A stretch of 7,454 nucleotides of DNA from NCBI GenBank assembly GCA_020058965.1, contig JAGVCY010000165.1, forward strand, positions 1 through 7,454, written 5' to 3'. Positions 1 to 6,634 of this stretch are shown piece by piece. This DNA comes from Candidatus Omnitrophota bacterium (GTDB taxonomy: Bacteria > Omnitrophota > Gorgyraeia > 2-02-FULL-51-18 > JAGOUK01). The first letter of the stretch is position 1; each line of letters begins with the position of its first letter. The translations under genes and the position numbers were made by a program. The notes beneath the pieces were generated by a model that had not been told where the DNA came from, did not search any database, and worked only from the letters and a program-made list of their open reading frames with translations.

Positions 1-108
1 ATTACATTAGGTTCTTTGGGGGCCAAATCCGTGCGACAGGCGCTCAAAAGCGCAGGGCTTTACATGGGCGGCAATGACGAAAAATTCGACTCTCGAGAGG
101 AGCGATAG
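1..108 (+). CDS. C-terminal end of a peptidoglycan-binding-like protein (partial)
   Basis: An open frame enters from the left edge and stops at TAG 106-108, giving 35 visible residues. They include VRQALKSAGLYMGG followed by NDEKF. This resembles the first half of a PG_binding_1 repeat, the helix plus the 'aGlY.G..Dg.fg' turn that normally continues into an 'AIKEFQ' helix. The same pattern occurs in full in the next gene (QKALRLTGLYKGPLDGQL). Here the frame stops soon after the turn, so the repeat is only half present. Neither of the other two forward frames supplies the missing AIKEFQ helix just downstream, so I see no simple frameshift. The start and the rest of the protein lie outside the window. 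The short visible length limits confidence. The next gene begins one base after this stop, which suggests a shared transcript and a possible tandem duplication. Confidence 0.6.
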   Translation: MTLGSLGAKSVRQALKSAGLYMGGNDEKFDSREER

Positions 109-112
109 ATTG
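97..112 (+). promoter_or_regulatory. Ribosome binding site that favours a TTG start at 110
   Basis: GAGGAG at 97-102 is followed by a 7-base spacer and TTG at 110-112. This is a near-ideal Shine-Dalgarno arrangement. The TTG sits one base after the upstream stop (TAG 106-108), typical of translational coupling. The in-frame ATG at 74 is preceded only by a weak GGGCGG, and using it would create a 35-base overlap with the upstream gene. I therefore prefer the TTG. Confidence 0.6.
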
Positions 113-514
113 AACCGACCATTTTTAAGGAATACGGTCATCGTCTTGGGCCTCATTTTAGCGGCCGGTTTTGGGGCGATTCAGTATTTGGAAAAAAGAT
201 GCGAGTCGCGTATTCGTGCCGTCAAAAATGATCTGAACTTCCAGCAGTTGAGTGTTCAAAACTCAAGCCGGTCTCAATCGACAAGACAGAATCTTGTTTC
301 ACGCGAATCGGTCATTCAGGTTAAGAATTTGACGGCCTTGGATTTGCAAAAAGCGTTAAGACTGACTGGGTTGTACAAAGGTCCGCTGGATGGCCAATTG
401 ACCCGTGAGATCGTCGGAGCGATCAAGGAATTTCAGCGTAAAAACCGTTTGAATCCCGACGGCGTCGTCGGCAATCGAACTTGGCGTCTTCTAAAAACAG
501 AAAGATCGGAATAA
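110..514 (+). CDS. Membrane-anchored peptidoglycan-binding domain protein
   Basis: From TTG 110 the protein has 134 residues. An in-frame ATG at 74 would add 12 residues but has a poor ribosome site. A hydrophobic segment at about residues 8-26 (NTVIVLGLILAAGFGAIQY) after a basic N-terminus looks like a membrane anchor or uncleaved signal. A polar, Ser/Gln/Arg-rich linker follows at about 28-70. A PG_binding_1 domain fills about 73-128, with LQKALRLTGLYKG, then DGQLT, then GAIKEFQRKN and DGVVGNRTW, the standard three-helix pattern ending in a conserved Trp. No catalytic domain is present. The family binds peptidoglycan non-covalently, so the inferred role is tethering the inner membrane to the wall or assisting a wall enzyme. 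It lies 2 bases before the mechanosensitive channel gene, which suggests a shared operon and a shared envelope role. The domain call is firm; the biological role is open. Confidence 0.8.
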   Translation: MNRPFLRNTVIVLGLILAAGFGAIQYLEKRCESRIRAVKNDLNFQQLSVQNSSRSQSTRQNLVSRESVIQVKNLTALDLQKALRLTGLYKGPLDGQLTREIVGAIKEFQRKNRLNPDGVVGNRTWRLLKTERSE

Positions 515-516
515 AT

Positions 517-1542
517 ATGAAACGGATCGGAAGATGGACGGGGCTTTGTATTTTTACGGCGATGGCTTTTTGTTTATTCGGAAATTCGATAGGACCTTTT
601 GTCCCGCAAGCGGCAGCAGCAACCGCCAAGGAACGGGATCAAGCCATCGAGCAGTTGAGAAAAGATATGGAGGATCTAAAAAAGGAAGACGTTTCCGACG
701 AGGAGCAGGAAAAAAGATCCCTCACGTCCAAGGCCATGGCGGCGCTTCTGGTTCTCGTGGTCAGCATCGTTCTTTTTTGGCTTCTTAGATTCGGGATACG
801 GCGCTTCGAAGAGTTCGTTTCGGAAAAGGGCGTGATACGGGAGAGCGCCCAAACTTTGAGGCTCAAGACATTGAGCAAGATATTTCATTGGGTTGGGTCC
901 ATCGGCATAGGTCTTCTGGGGGTGTATGCGGTTCTCGACAACTTCGGCGTGAATGTCGCTCCGCTTCTTGCCGGTGCCGGTATAGTGGGATTGGCCTTCG
1001 GCTTTGGCGGACAATATCTTATACGCGATCTCATCAACGGTATTTTTATATTGGTGGAAGGGCAGTTCGGCGTGAACGATATCGTAAAGATCGGCGATTA
1101 TGCCGGTGTGGTTGAAGACGTCAATCTGCGCACGACAACTTTAAGGGACATGGAAGGGCGCGTAATCGTCATACCGAACGGCGAGATAAAGGTTGTCATC
1201 AATATGGCCAGAGATTTTGCCCAAGCGGTCGTGAGCGTCGGTGTGGCTTATAAAGAAAACGTCGACAAGGTCATGGAGGTGATCGCTGTCATCGGCCGGC
1301 AGATCCGGACGGATGAAAAATTCAAAACGCTGACCATGGGTGACCTCGAGGTGCTGGGTGTCGATGCCTTTGGGGAGTCGGAAGTCACGATCAAATGCCG
1401 GATCAAAACGATTCCCACCAAACAATGGGAAGTGGCGCGTGAGCTGAGGCGGAGGATTAAAAATCGTTTTGACGAGCTTGGTATCGAAATTCCTTTCCCA
1501 CACAGAACGATTTATTGGGGCAAGGATCAAAGGCCGGATTGA
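517..1542 (+). CDS. MscS-family small-conductance mechanosensitive channel
   Basis: A pore protein that opens under membrane tension and releases solutes on osmotic downshift. I start at ATG 517, two bases after the previous stop, giving 341 residues. A frame extension to TTG 481 would place 12 polar residues before a clear signal peptide. Order of parts: signal peptide about 1-34 (MKRIGRWTGLCIF, cleavage near QAAAA); a charged, probably coiled-coil stretch about 37-68; membrane helices about 73-92 and 120-140; then the pore helix TM3 from about 147, rich in Gly/Ala (LLAGAGIVGLAFGFGGQ). The beta domain follows, with GVVEDVNLRTTTLRD and VIPNGEI (219-224 region). The C-terminal alpha/beta domain ends in the family hallmark IEIPFPHRTIYWG (323-335). 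The pore sequence resembles B. subtilis YkuT-type channels more than E. coli MscS, judged from memory. The cleavable signal plus periplasmic coiled coil is an addition to the minimal fold. No hairpin terminator is visible after it. Confidence 0.93.
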   Translation: MKRIGRWTGLCIFTAMAFCLFGNSIGPFVPQAAAATAKERDQAIEQLRKDMEDLKKEDVSDEEQEKRSLTSKAMAALLVLVVSIVLFWLLRFGIRRFEEFVSEKGVIRESAQTLRLKTLSKIFHWVGSIGIGLLGVYAVLDNFGVNVAPLLAGAGIVGLAFGFGGQYLIRDLINGIFILVEGQFGVNDIVKIGDYAGVVEDVNLRTTTLRDMEGRVIVIPNGEIKVVINMARDFAQAVVSVGVAYKENVDKVMEVIAVIGRQIRTDEKFKTLTMGDLEVLGVDAFGESEVTIKCRIKTIPTKQWEVARELRRRIKNRFDELGIEIPFPHRTIYWGKDQRPD

Positions 1543-1573
1543 TGGCGAAGAAAGTGCTTGTCGACTCTCTTAA

Positions 1574-1602
1574 TTCCCAATTTCGGTCGGATACAGTAAT
1601 AT
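1574..1602 (+). promoter_or_regulatory. Possible sigma70-type promoter for the calcium-export operon
   Basis: TTCCCA (1574-1579) and TAATAT (1597-1602) are separated by 17 bases. Each hexamer matches the consensus at four of six positions. An overlapping TATGAT at 1600-1605 is a five-of-six -10 but has no good -35. Transcription from about 1610 would give a leader of roughly 105 bases. Matches of this quality arise by chance, so this is tentative. Confidence 0.3.
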
Positions 1603-1609
1603 GATGCTA

Positions 1610-1714
1610 CTTTAAAATTCCAGCGGACTAGAGAAGTTTCCTTGGGAACGACCTGCTAGGCCAACCGCTCTTATGGGGCAAGGTCATTGCTGTAAATATT
1701 GGAGACTTTGACCC
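1610..1714 (+). promoter_or_regulatory. Structured leader of the Ca2+ exchanger gene, possible translational switch
   Basis: This 5' leader can form several helices. A hairpin is possible at 1636-1640/1645-1649 with a CTTG loop. Immediately next, GACCT 1650-1654 pairs with AGGTC 1681-1685, with inner pairs 1660-1662/1677-1679 and 1665-1666/1675-1676. CAGC 1621-1624 can close these against GCTG 1689-1692. Two competing pairings stand out. AGCGG 1622-1626 can pair with CCGCT 1665-1669, and AAGTTTCC 1634-1641 can pair with GGAGACTT 1701-1708, which contains the ribosome site GGAG (1701-1704) of the downstream gene. The last would be exclusive with the 1636-1649 hairpin. There is no poly-U tract, so control, if real, would act on translation. 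I could not match it to a known riboswitch class by eye. Confidence 0.35.
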
Positions 1715-2686
1715 ATGATATTGGCGGTGGGTACGTTACTTTTGGGTTTCGCGCTCCTCCTCAAAGGGGCCGATTGGCTGGTTGAGGGTTCCTGCGCGAT
1801 CGCCGAACGTGCGGGCGTATCTCAGCTCATCATCGGCCTGACATTCGTGTCTTTTGGAACGTCCCTGCCGGAATTTTTTGTCAACATAGCTTCCAGGGCC
1901 GGTGGAGACGCGGGCATCACGGTTGGCAATATCCTGGGAAGCAACATAGCCAACATTTTGCTCATCCTGGGGCTTTCCGCGGTCATCCAGCCGCTCGTCA
2001 TCAGAAAAAGCACGCTCGTTTGGGAAATTCCCTTCGCCTTGACGGCGGCGGTCACATTGGCTGTCCTTGCGCATCATCAGGGCGCGGACATCGGTTCTTT
2101 TCACGGGTTGACCCGGCCGGACGGGCTAATCCTATTGGCCTTGTTCGCGACATTCCTTTTCTATATACACCGACTGAGAAAATCGGACGCGGCCCATAAA
2201 ATCGATCTGCCCTGTCGGCCATCCCAGCTCAAGCGTTCGGTGCTCATGGTGTCGGCCGGGATTCCGGCGCTGGCGATTGGATCCCGCTGGGTTGTTGAGG
2301 AGGCCGCCGCCATTGCTTCCGCGCTCGGTGTAGCGGAAGGCGTTGTCGGGCTTACCGTTGTCGCCGTCGGAACCACTTTGCCGGAGCTGGCGACATCGCT
2401 CACAGCCTCCTTGAAAAAGCGACCGGATATCGCCGTCGGCAATGTCATCGGTTCAAACATTTTTAATATCAGCTGGATTCTTGGCATCAGCGCGCTGGTC
2501 AGCCCGCTCCCGATTCCTCGCGGCTTTATGTTCGATATCGGCGTGATTATTTTTGTAACGGCGATCTTGTTTTTATCCGCATCTTTTCGCGGCAGAGGAG
2601 TGATCGGAAGGTGGACCGGCGTATTTTTTGTGCTTTTGTACGCGGCGTACGTCGCTTCATCCGTCTTTAGATCATCCGGATTTTAA
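1715..2686 (+). CDS. CaCA-family Na+(or H+)/Ca2+ exchanger
   Basis: A 323-residue integral membrane antiporter expected to export Ca2+ in exchange for Na+ or H+ across the inner membrane. Length and layout match the YrbG/NCX_Mj type: ten likely membrane helices in two inverted halves. The alpha-1 repeat has GLTFVSFGTSLPE (41-53) and GNILGSNIAN (71-80). The alpha-2 repeat has GLTVVAVGTTLPE (212-224) and GNVIGSNIFN (242-251). E53 and E224 are the paired ion-binding glutamates, matching E54 and E213 of NCX_Mj. N80 matches NCX_Mj N81. Residue 251 is Asn where NCX_Mj has D240, so the site carries one acid fewer, which may affect ion preference or stoichiometry. Ribosome site GGAG at 1701-1704 lies 10 bases before ATG 1715. 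The Ca2+-ATPase gene starts 6 bases after the stop, so the two are almost surely co-transcribed. The exact counter-ion cannot be read from sequence. Confidence 0.93.
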   Translation: MILAVGTLLLGFALLLKGADWLVEGSCAIAERAGVSQLIIGLTFVSFGTSLPEFFVNIASRAGGDAGITVGNILGSNIANILLILGLSAVIQPLVIRKSTLVWEIPFALTAAVTLAVLAHHQGADIGSFHGLTRPDGLILLALFATFLFYIHRLRKSDAAHKIDLPCRPSQLKRSVLMVSAGIPALAIGSRWVVEEAAAIASALGVAEGVVGLTVVAVGTTLPELATSLTASLKKRPDIAVGNVIGSNIFNISWILGISALVSPLPIPRGFMFDIGVIIFVTAILFLSASFRGRGVIGRWTGVFFVLLYAAYVASSVFRSSGF

Positions 2687-2692
2687 CTATCT

Positions 2693-5392
2693 ATGAGCGA
2701 TTGGCATCAACTACAAGCTGCGGAAGTTCTGAAAAAGCTGAACAGCGGCCCGGCCGGGCTGAGCTCAAACGAGGCTGCCGGACGGCTGGCTTCGAACGGA
2801 CCCAATCAGCTGGTCGAACGCGGCTCGAAAAGCCCTTGGCTCATGCTGTGGGAACAGCTCACTTCGGTGATGATGGTCATCCTGATCGTCGCCGCGACCG
2901 TCTCGGCGATCATGGGCGACACCAAGGACGCGGCGGTCATTCTCGTCATCGTCGTTCTGAACGCCGCGTTGGGGTTCAGCCAGGAGCATCGCGCCGAAAA
3001 AGCCATGGCGGCCTTGAAAAAACTCACGGTGCCCAAGGTCAGGGTCCGTCGCGACAACGCGGTCGCCGAAATTCCCGCGCTGAACCTGGTGGCGGGAGAC
3101 GTTATTTTGCTCGAAGCGGGAAACATCGTGCCCGCGGATTGCAGGATGATCGAAACCGCCAATTTGCGGATCCAGGAATCCGCGCTCACCGGCGAATCGG
3201 ATGCCGTCGAAAAGAGCTCTGAAGTATTTGCCGGATCCGATCTGCCTTTGGGGGATCGGAAAAACATCGGTTATATGGGGACCGTGGTGACCTACGGCCG
3301 GGGAACGGGAGCGGTCGTCGAGACGGGCATGCGAACCGAATTGGGTCGCATCGCCGAAATGATCCAGACCGTCAAGCAGGAGCCGACTCCCATGCAGCTG
3401 CGCATGCGGCAGCTCGGCCGCGGATTGGCCATCGCCGCGATCGGCATCGTGCTGGTGATATTCGCGGCCGGCATGCTTCGGGGGGAAGATTTGAAGCTCA
3501 TGTTCATGACGGCGATCAGCATGGCGGTCGCCGCGGTTCCGGAAGGTCTGCCGGCTGTCATGACGGTTTCTTTGGCTCTTGGGGCGCATCGGATGCTGAA
3601 GCACCGCGCTCTTATCCGCAAACTGCCCGCCGTGGAAACGCTGGGTTCGATCACCGTGATCTGCTCGGACAAAACGGGCACCCTCACTCAAAATAGGATG
3701 ACGGTCGTTGCGTTGGATGTTGCCGGACATCGGTTGGATCTGACGGTCGGGCAGAAGGCCAATTTTCCGGCCGGTAAAGAAAACGCGTTTAATCTGCTTC
3801 TGGCCGCGGCCGCATTGTGCAATGACGCCGAACTAAAAATAAGCACCGGTCCGTCGGACGGAACGCCGGTATCGGGCGATCCGACCGAGGCCGCGTTGGT
3901 GTCGGCCGCGGCCGCATTCGGCCTGCATAAAAATGATCTCGAAAAAATGCTTCCGCGCGCCGCCGAAAAACCTTTTGATTCGGATCGGAAACGAATGACC
4001 ACCGTCCATCACGCGTCCGCGGCGTCGCCCGATATTTTGTGGGTGCCGGGCCAGGATCGGCCGCCCTTTCTCTCTTTTACCAAGGGAGCCGTGGAAGGCT
4101 TGCTCGAAGCGTCGAGCGGAGTGTGGTTTGAGCAAAAAAGACACGATCTGGACAAGGCATGGCGCGACCGGATCATGAAAGCGCACGATGAGCTGGCCCA
4201 AAAGGGCATGCGGGTTCTTGGAGTTGCCTTTAGGCCTCTGGACTCCGCGCCATCCGGACCGGCGATGCACCAACTCGAAACCGGACTCATTCTTCTGGGA
4301 TTGGTCGGCATCATGGATCCACCGCGGTCCGAAGTTAAACAGGCGGTTCATGAATGCAGAACGGCCGGCATTCGTCCCGTGATGATCACCGGAGACCATC
4401 CGCTGACTGCCGCGCATATTGCCAAGGAGCTCGGCATCTCGGCCCAGGGCCGGATCCTGACCGGGCAGGAGCTGTCGGGCATGTCGGTCGGGGAACTGGA
4501 ATCGGTCTGCGAAGAAGTTCAGATCTACGCCAGAGTTTCGCCGGAGCATAAATTAAAAATCATCGAAGCTTTTCAGCGCCGCGGACATATCGTCGCGATG
4601 ACGGGGGACGGCGTCAACGACGCGCCCGCTTTGCGAAAAGCGAATATCGGGATTGCCATGGGGATCACGGGAACGGACGTGTCCAAGGAAGCCAGCGACA
4701 TGGTGCTTCTGGACGACAACTTTGCGACGATCGTCGCAGCCATCAAGGAAGGGCGGGTGATCTATGACAACATCCGCAAGTTCATTAAATATCTTCTGAC
4801 CACCAACAGCGGTGAGCTGTGGGTCATGTTCGCGGCCCCGTTTGTGGGGATGCCCCTGCCGCTCCTGCCAATCCAGATCCTGTGGGTGAATTTGATGTCC
4901 GACGGGATCCCCGCTCTGGCGCTCGGCGTCGAGCCGCCGGAGAAGGATGTGATGCGCCGCATGCCCGCCAAGCCAAAAGAAAATATATTCGGCCACGGTC
5001 TGGGCCGGCACATATTGTGGGTGGGAATTTTGATGGGGGCGGTGTGCCTCGGAGCGGGCTTTGTGTATTGGAGGGCCGGCAACCCCGCTTGGCAAACGAT
5101 CGTTTTTAACATCATGTGCCTTTCGTCGCTCTGCCATGTCATGGCCATTCGTTCGGATCGTTATTCGCTTTTTCAGGCAGGCTTATTTTCTAACAAACCT
5201 TTGCTGGCATCCGTCTTGTTTACGTTTGTCATGCAGTTGGCGGTCATCTATGTGCCGTTCTTTCAATCGTTGTTTAAAACAGTCCCCTTGTCGCCGAAGG
5301 ACATGATGATATGCACATGCCTGAGCTCAATCATTTTTGCGGCAGTGGAATGCGAAAAATGGTTTGTCCGGAAGAAAGAAATCAAAGAGTGA
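2693..5392 (+). CDS. P2A-type (SERCA/PMR1-like) Ca2+-transporting P-type ATPase
   Basis: An 899-residue ATP-driven cation pump of the inner membrane. Domains in order: cation ATPase N-terminal domain about 5-70; actuator domain with TGES at 166-169; M4 with [10 protein letters not shown] around 279-288; phosphorylation site CSDKTGTLT with D326; nucleotide domain with GDPTEAAL (395-402), [10 protein letters not shown] (426-435) and TKGA (463-466); hinge residues ITGDHP (565-570) and TGDGVND (637-643); and a C-terminal six-helix block. Ca2+ ligands by comparison with SERCA: E284 in M4, N705 and E708 in M5, N733 and D737 in M6 (NLMSDG). M8 (about 803-820) has no acid where SERCA has E908, so a single high-affinity site, as in PMR1/SPCA-type pumps, is more likely than two. 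Mn2+ as a second substrate is possible. The start has no strong ribosome site and lies 6 bases after the exchanger stop, consistent with coupled translation. Confidence 0.95.
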   Translation: MSDWHQLQAAEVLKKLNSGPAGLSSNEAAGRLASNGPNQLVERGSKSPWLMLWEQLTSVMMVILIVAATVSAIMGDTKDAAVILVIVVLNAALGFSQEHRAEKAMAALKKLTVPKVRVRRDNAVAEIPALNLVAGDVILLEAGNIVPADCRMIETANLRIQESALTGESDAVEKSSEVFAGSDLPLGDRKNIGYMGTVVTYGRGTGAVVETGMRTELGRIAEMIQTVKQEPTPMQLRMRQLGRGLAIAAIGIVLVIFAAGMLRGEDLKLMFMTAISMAVAAVPEGLPAVMTVSLALGAHRMLKHRALIRKLPAVETLGSITVICSDKTGTLTQNRMTVVALDVAGHRLDLTVGQKANFPAGKENAFNLLLAAAALCNDAELKISTGPSDGTPVSGDPTEAALVSAAAAFGLHKNDLEKMLPRAAEKPFDSDRKRMTTVHHASAASPDILWVPGQDRPPFLSFTKGAVEGLLEASSGVWFEQKRHDLDKAWRDRIMKAHDELAQKGMRVLGVAFRPLDSAPSGPAMHQLETGLILLGLVGIMDPPRSEVKQAVHECRTAGIRPVMITGDHPLTAAHIAKELGISAQGRILTGQELSGMSVGELESVCEEVQIYARVSPEHKLKIIEAFQRRGHIVAMTGDGVNDAPALRKANIGIAMGITGTDVSKEASDMVLLDDNFATIVAAIKEGRVIYDNIRKFIKYLLTTNSGELWVMFAAPFVGMPLPLLPIQILWVNLMSDGIPALALGVEPPEKDVMRRMPAKPKENIFGHGLGRHILWVGILMGAVCLGAGFVYWRAGNPAWQTIVFNIMCLSSLCHVMAIRSDRYSLFQAGLFSNKPLLASVLFTFVMQLAVIYVPFFQSLFKTVPLSPKDMMICTCLSSIIFAAVECEKWFVRKKEIKE

Positions 5393-5398
5393 TATAAT
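5390..5398 (+). promoter_or_regulatory. Extended -10 promoter at the ATPase stop codon
   Basis: TGA 5390-5392, the ATPase stop codon, is directly followed by TATAAT 5393-5398. This gives a perfect TGnTATAAT extended -10 element. The -35 region at 17-base spacing (GGAAGA, 5370-5375) is poor, which extended -10 promoters tolerate. Transcription would begin near 5405, giving a leader of about 115 bases before the antiporter gene. It would let the antiporter/GH15 pair be controlled separately from the calcium operon. Confidence 0.55.
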
Positions 5399-5404
5399 CG
5401 CGGA

Positions 5405-5521
5405 GAAATAGAAGTTTATTTTCTAAATGGGGTCCGGGAAGAGACAAACTCCCGGAGGAATTGAGATGGTCGGGCCGCCATCTGGTCGTTTCGACCGGGT
5501 GGCGTTTTTAATTGGAGTAAT
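5405..5521 (+). promoter_or_regulatory. Structured leader with terminator before the antiporter gene (candidate riboswitch or attenuator)
   Basis: The leader holds a 7-base-pair hairpin (5433-5439 with 5450-5456, loop AGAGACAAAC) followed by a full intrinsic terminator at 5476-5509 lying just ahead of the antiporter start. A competing hairpin pairs AGATGG 5464-5469 with CCATCT 5478-5483 and would destroy the left arm of the terminator, so terminator and antiterminator states are both available. GGAGGA 5454-5459 stands 6 bases before an ATG at 5466, so a translated leader is an alternative mode. No known riboswitch consensus was recognised. Ion-sensing classes would suit the downstream transporter, but that is inference. 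Confidence 0.5.
5476..5509 (+). terminator. Rho-independent terminator, 12 bases ahead of the antiporter start
   Basis: The stem is 13 base pairs, 5476-5488 with 5492-5504, containing two G-U pairs and otherwise fully paired. It has a TTT loop and is followed directly by five T residues (5505-5509). It can end transcripts reading through from the calcium operon. Because a promoter candidate lies upstream at 5390-5398, it may also act as an attenuator for the antiporter gene. Confidence 0.85.
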
Positions 5522-6634
5522 ATGGCCCAGATCCTCTTTTACAGCGTTCTGCTTTTATCGGGCATCGTTTGTTCGCAGGTTTTCGATCTTTCCTCCCTCC
5601 GGTTTTGGGTCCAGACGGTCACGATGGCGTGCCTCGCCTACATCATGATCGAGGTCGGCCTCGAATTCACCATCAACAAGAAAAATTTAAAAAGCTACGG
5701 ACTGGACTACTTCGTCGCGGCTTCCGCCGCGACGCTGCCGTGGATTCTCTGCGCCCTCTATTTCGCAAGCGTCTTCAAAACCGGCTGGAAGGAAGCACTT
5801 TTGGTGGGGTGTTTCGCGGCGCCCACTTCGGCCGGCGTTTTGTTTGCGATGCTGGCGGCGGCGGGACTCGGGACGACCTGGGTCTTTAAAAAAGCCAGAG
5901 TGCTGGCAATTTTTGACGACTTGTTCACCGTGCTGCTGCTCATCCCTCTCAAAATCATGTTTGTCGGGATGAACCCGAAGCTGTTTTACGGAGTCGCGAT
6001 GTCGGTTTTTTTACTGGTCGCGGCTTATAAATGGCTGCACCTGATCCGCTTCCCGATCGGAAAAGCATGGCTGTTCGTTTATGGCATCGTTTTGACCGCG
6101 TTGAGCGTGGGATTGGAGCGCACGCTTCATGTGCATCTGGAGGTGTTGCTGGCGGCGTTCGTTATCGGATGCGTTTTGTACAATCCGCATGACCCGGACC
6201 TCCCCGCCGAGTACGCGCATGAGCACCGGTTTTTGGAACCGGAAAGCGGTTTTGTGCAAATCCTGGACAGGTTCGTCAAAAGCGCATTTATGTTTTTGGT
6301 CGGTCTGTCGCTGCCGAAGATTGTGCTGGCCGACACCACTATCCAGGCGGTTTTATGGCACGTCCTGTGGATTTCTTTATTGGCCAATTTCGGCAAATGC
6401 CTCCCTCTTTTCTTTTACAAGAAAGAAGTCGGTTTTAAGGAACGCCTGGCTTTATCTGTCGCGATGTTCCCGAGGGGAGAGGTCGGGGGAGGAGTTTTAT
6501 TGATTGCGCTCGGGTACGGTCTTTCGGGACTATCCGCCACCATTGCCGGGCTGAGTTTGGCTTTGAACCTTGTGCTCATAGGGTTTTTTATAGTGATCGT
6601 AAAATGGTTGATCGGCAAACCCCGGCAAGCATGA
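5522..6634 (+). CDS. CPA2/Kef-type cation:proton antiporter, membrane domain only
   Basis: A 370-residue membrane protein with about 11-13 hydrophobic helices. It is expected to exchange Na+ or K+ for H+ across the inner membrane. A helix with AAPTSAGVLF (99-108) is followed by the ion-binding helix LAIFDDLFTVLLL (128-140). D132-D133 form the double aspartate seen in electrogenic antiporters such as NapA. LLAAFVIG (209-216) and FVKSAFMFLVGLSL (251-264) match later conserved helices; K253 may be the helix-10 basic residue. AMFPRGEVGGG (314-324) matches the conserved C-terminal helix of the family. No TrkA-N nucleotide-binding or TrkA-C domain follows, so Kef-style gating is absent, and the protein is close to the minimum length for the fold. 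ATG 5522 has GGAG at 5514-5517, a short 4-base spacing; no earlier in-frame start precedes the stop at 5462. It overlaps the GH15 gene by ATGA. Family is firm, ion specificity is not. Confidence 0.88.
   Translation: MAQILFYSVLLLSGIVCSQVFDLSSLRFWVQTVTMACLAYIMIEVGLEFTINKKNLKSYGLDYFVAASAATLPWILCALYFASVFKTGWKEALLVGCFAAPTSAGVLFAMLAAAGLGTTWVFKKARVLAIFDDLFTVLLLIPLKIMFVGMNPKLFYGVAMSVFLLVAAYKWLHLIRFPIGKAWLFVYGIVLTALSVGLERTLHVHLEVLLAAFVIGCVLYNPHDPDLPAEYAHEHRFLEPESGFVQILDRFVKSAFMFLVGLSLPKIVLADTTIQAVLWHVLWISLLANFGKCLPLFFYKKEVGFKERLALSVAMFPRGEVGGGVLLIALGYGLSGLSATIAGLSLALNLVLIGFFIVIVKWLIGKPRQA

Noticed and set aside
481..516. TTG 481 as the start of the MscS gene
   Set aside because: It would overlap the previous gene by 34 bases and add polar residues before an obvious signal peptide. 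ATG 517 directly after the upstream stop is more natural.
1543..1714. yybP-ykoY (Mn2+) or crcB (fluoride) riboswitch before the exchanger
   Set aside because: The GGGGAGUAG signature of yybP-ykoY and the GAUGG/CUCCUAC signature of crcB are absent in the required order; AACCGC at 1663-1668 alone is not enough.
2765..3730. 321-codon open frame on the - strand inside the ATPase gene
   Set aside because: It lies opposite a clear P-type ATPase with all motifs, its translation is rich in His/Arg/Asp/Gly without recognisable domains, and it fits the usual antisense shadow of a GC-rich codon pattern.
3802..3918. Exact 15-base repeat GGCCGCGGCCGCATT at 3802-3816 and 3904-3918
   Set aside because: Both copies are in the same reading frame and encode alanine runs in the ATPase nucleotide domain. 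The repeat is explained by GC-rich Ala codons.
3833..5137. Further long - strand frames (3833-4549 and 4553-5137)
   Set aside because: They are also antisense shadows of the ATPase; no ribosome site, motif or promoter supports them.
5427..5470. Small SRP RNA-like GGTCCGGGAAG at 5431-5441
   Set aside because: It resembles the SRP GGUCCGGAAGGAAGCAG loop only superficially. The required AGCAGC side and symmetric internal loop are missing.
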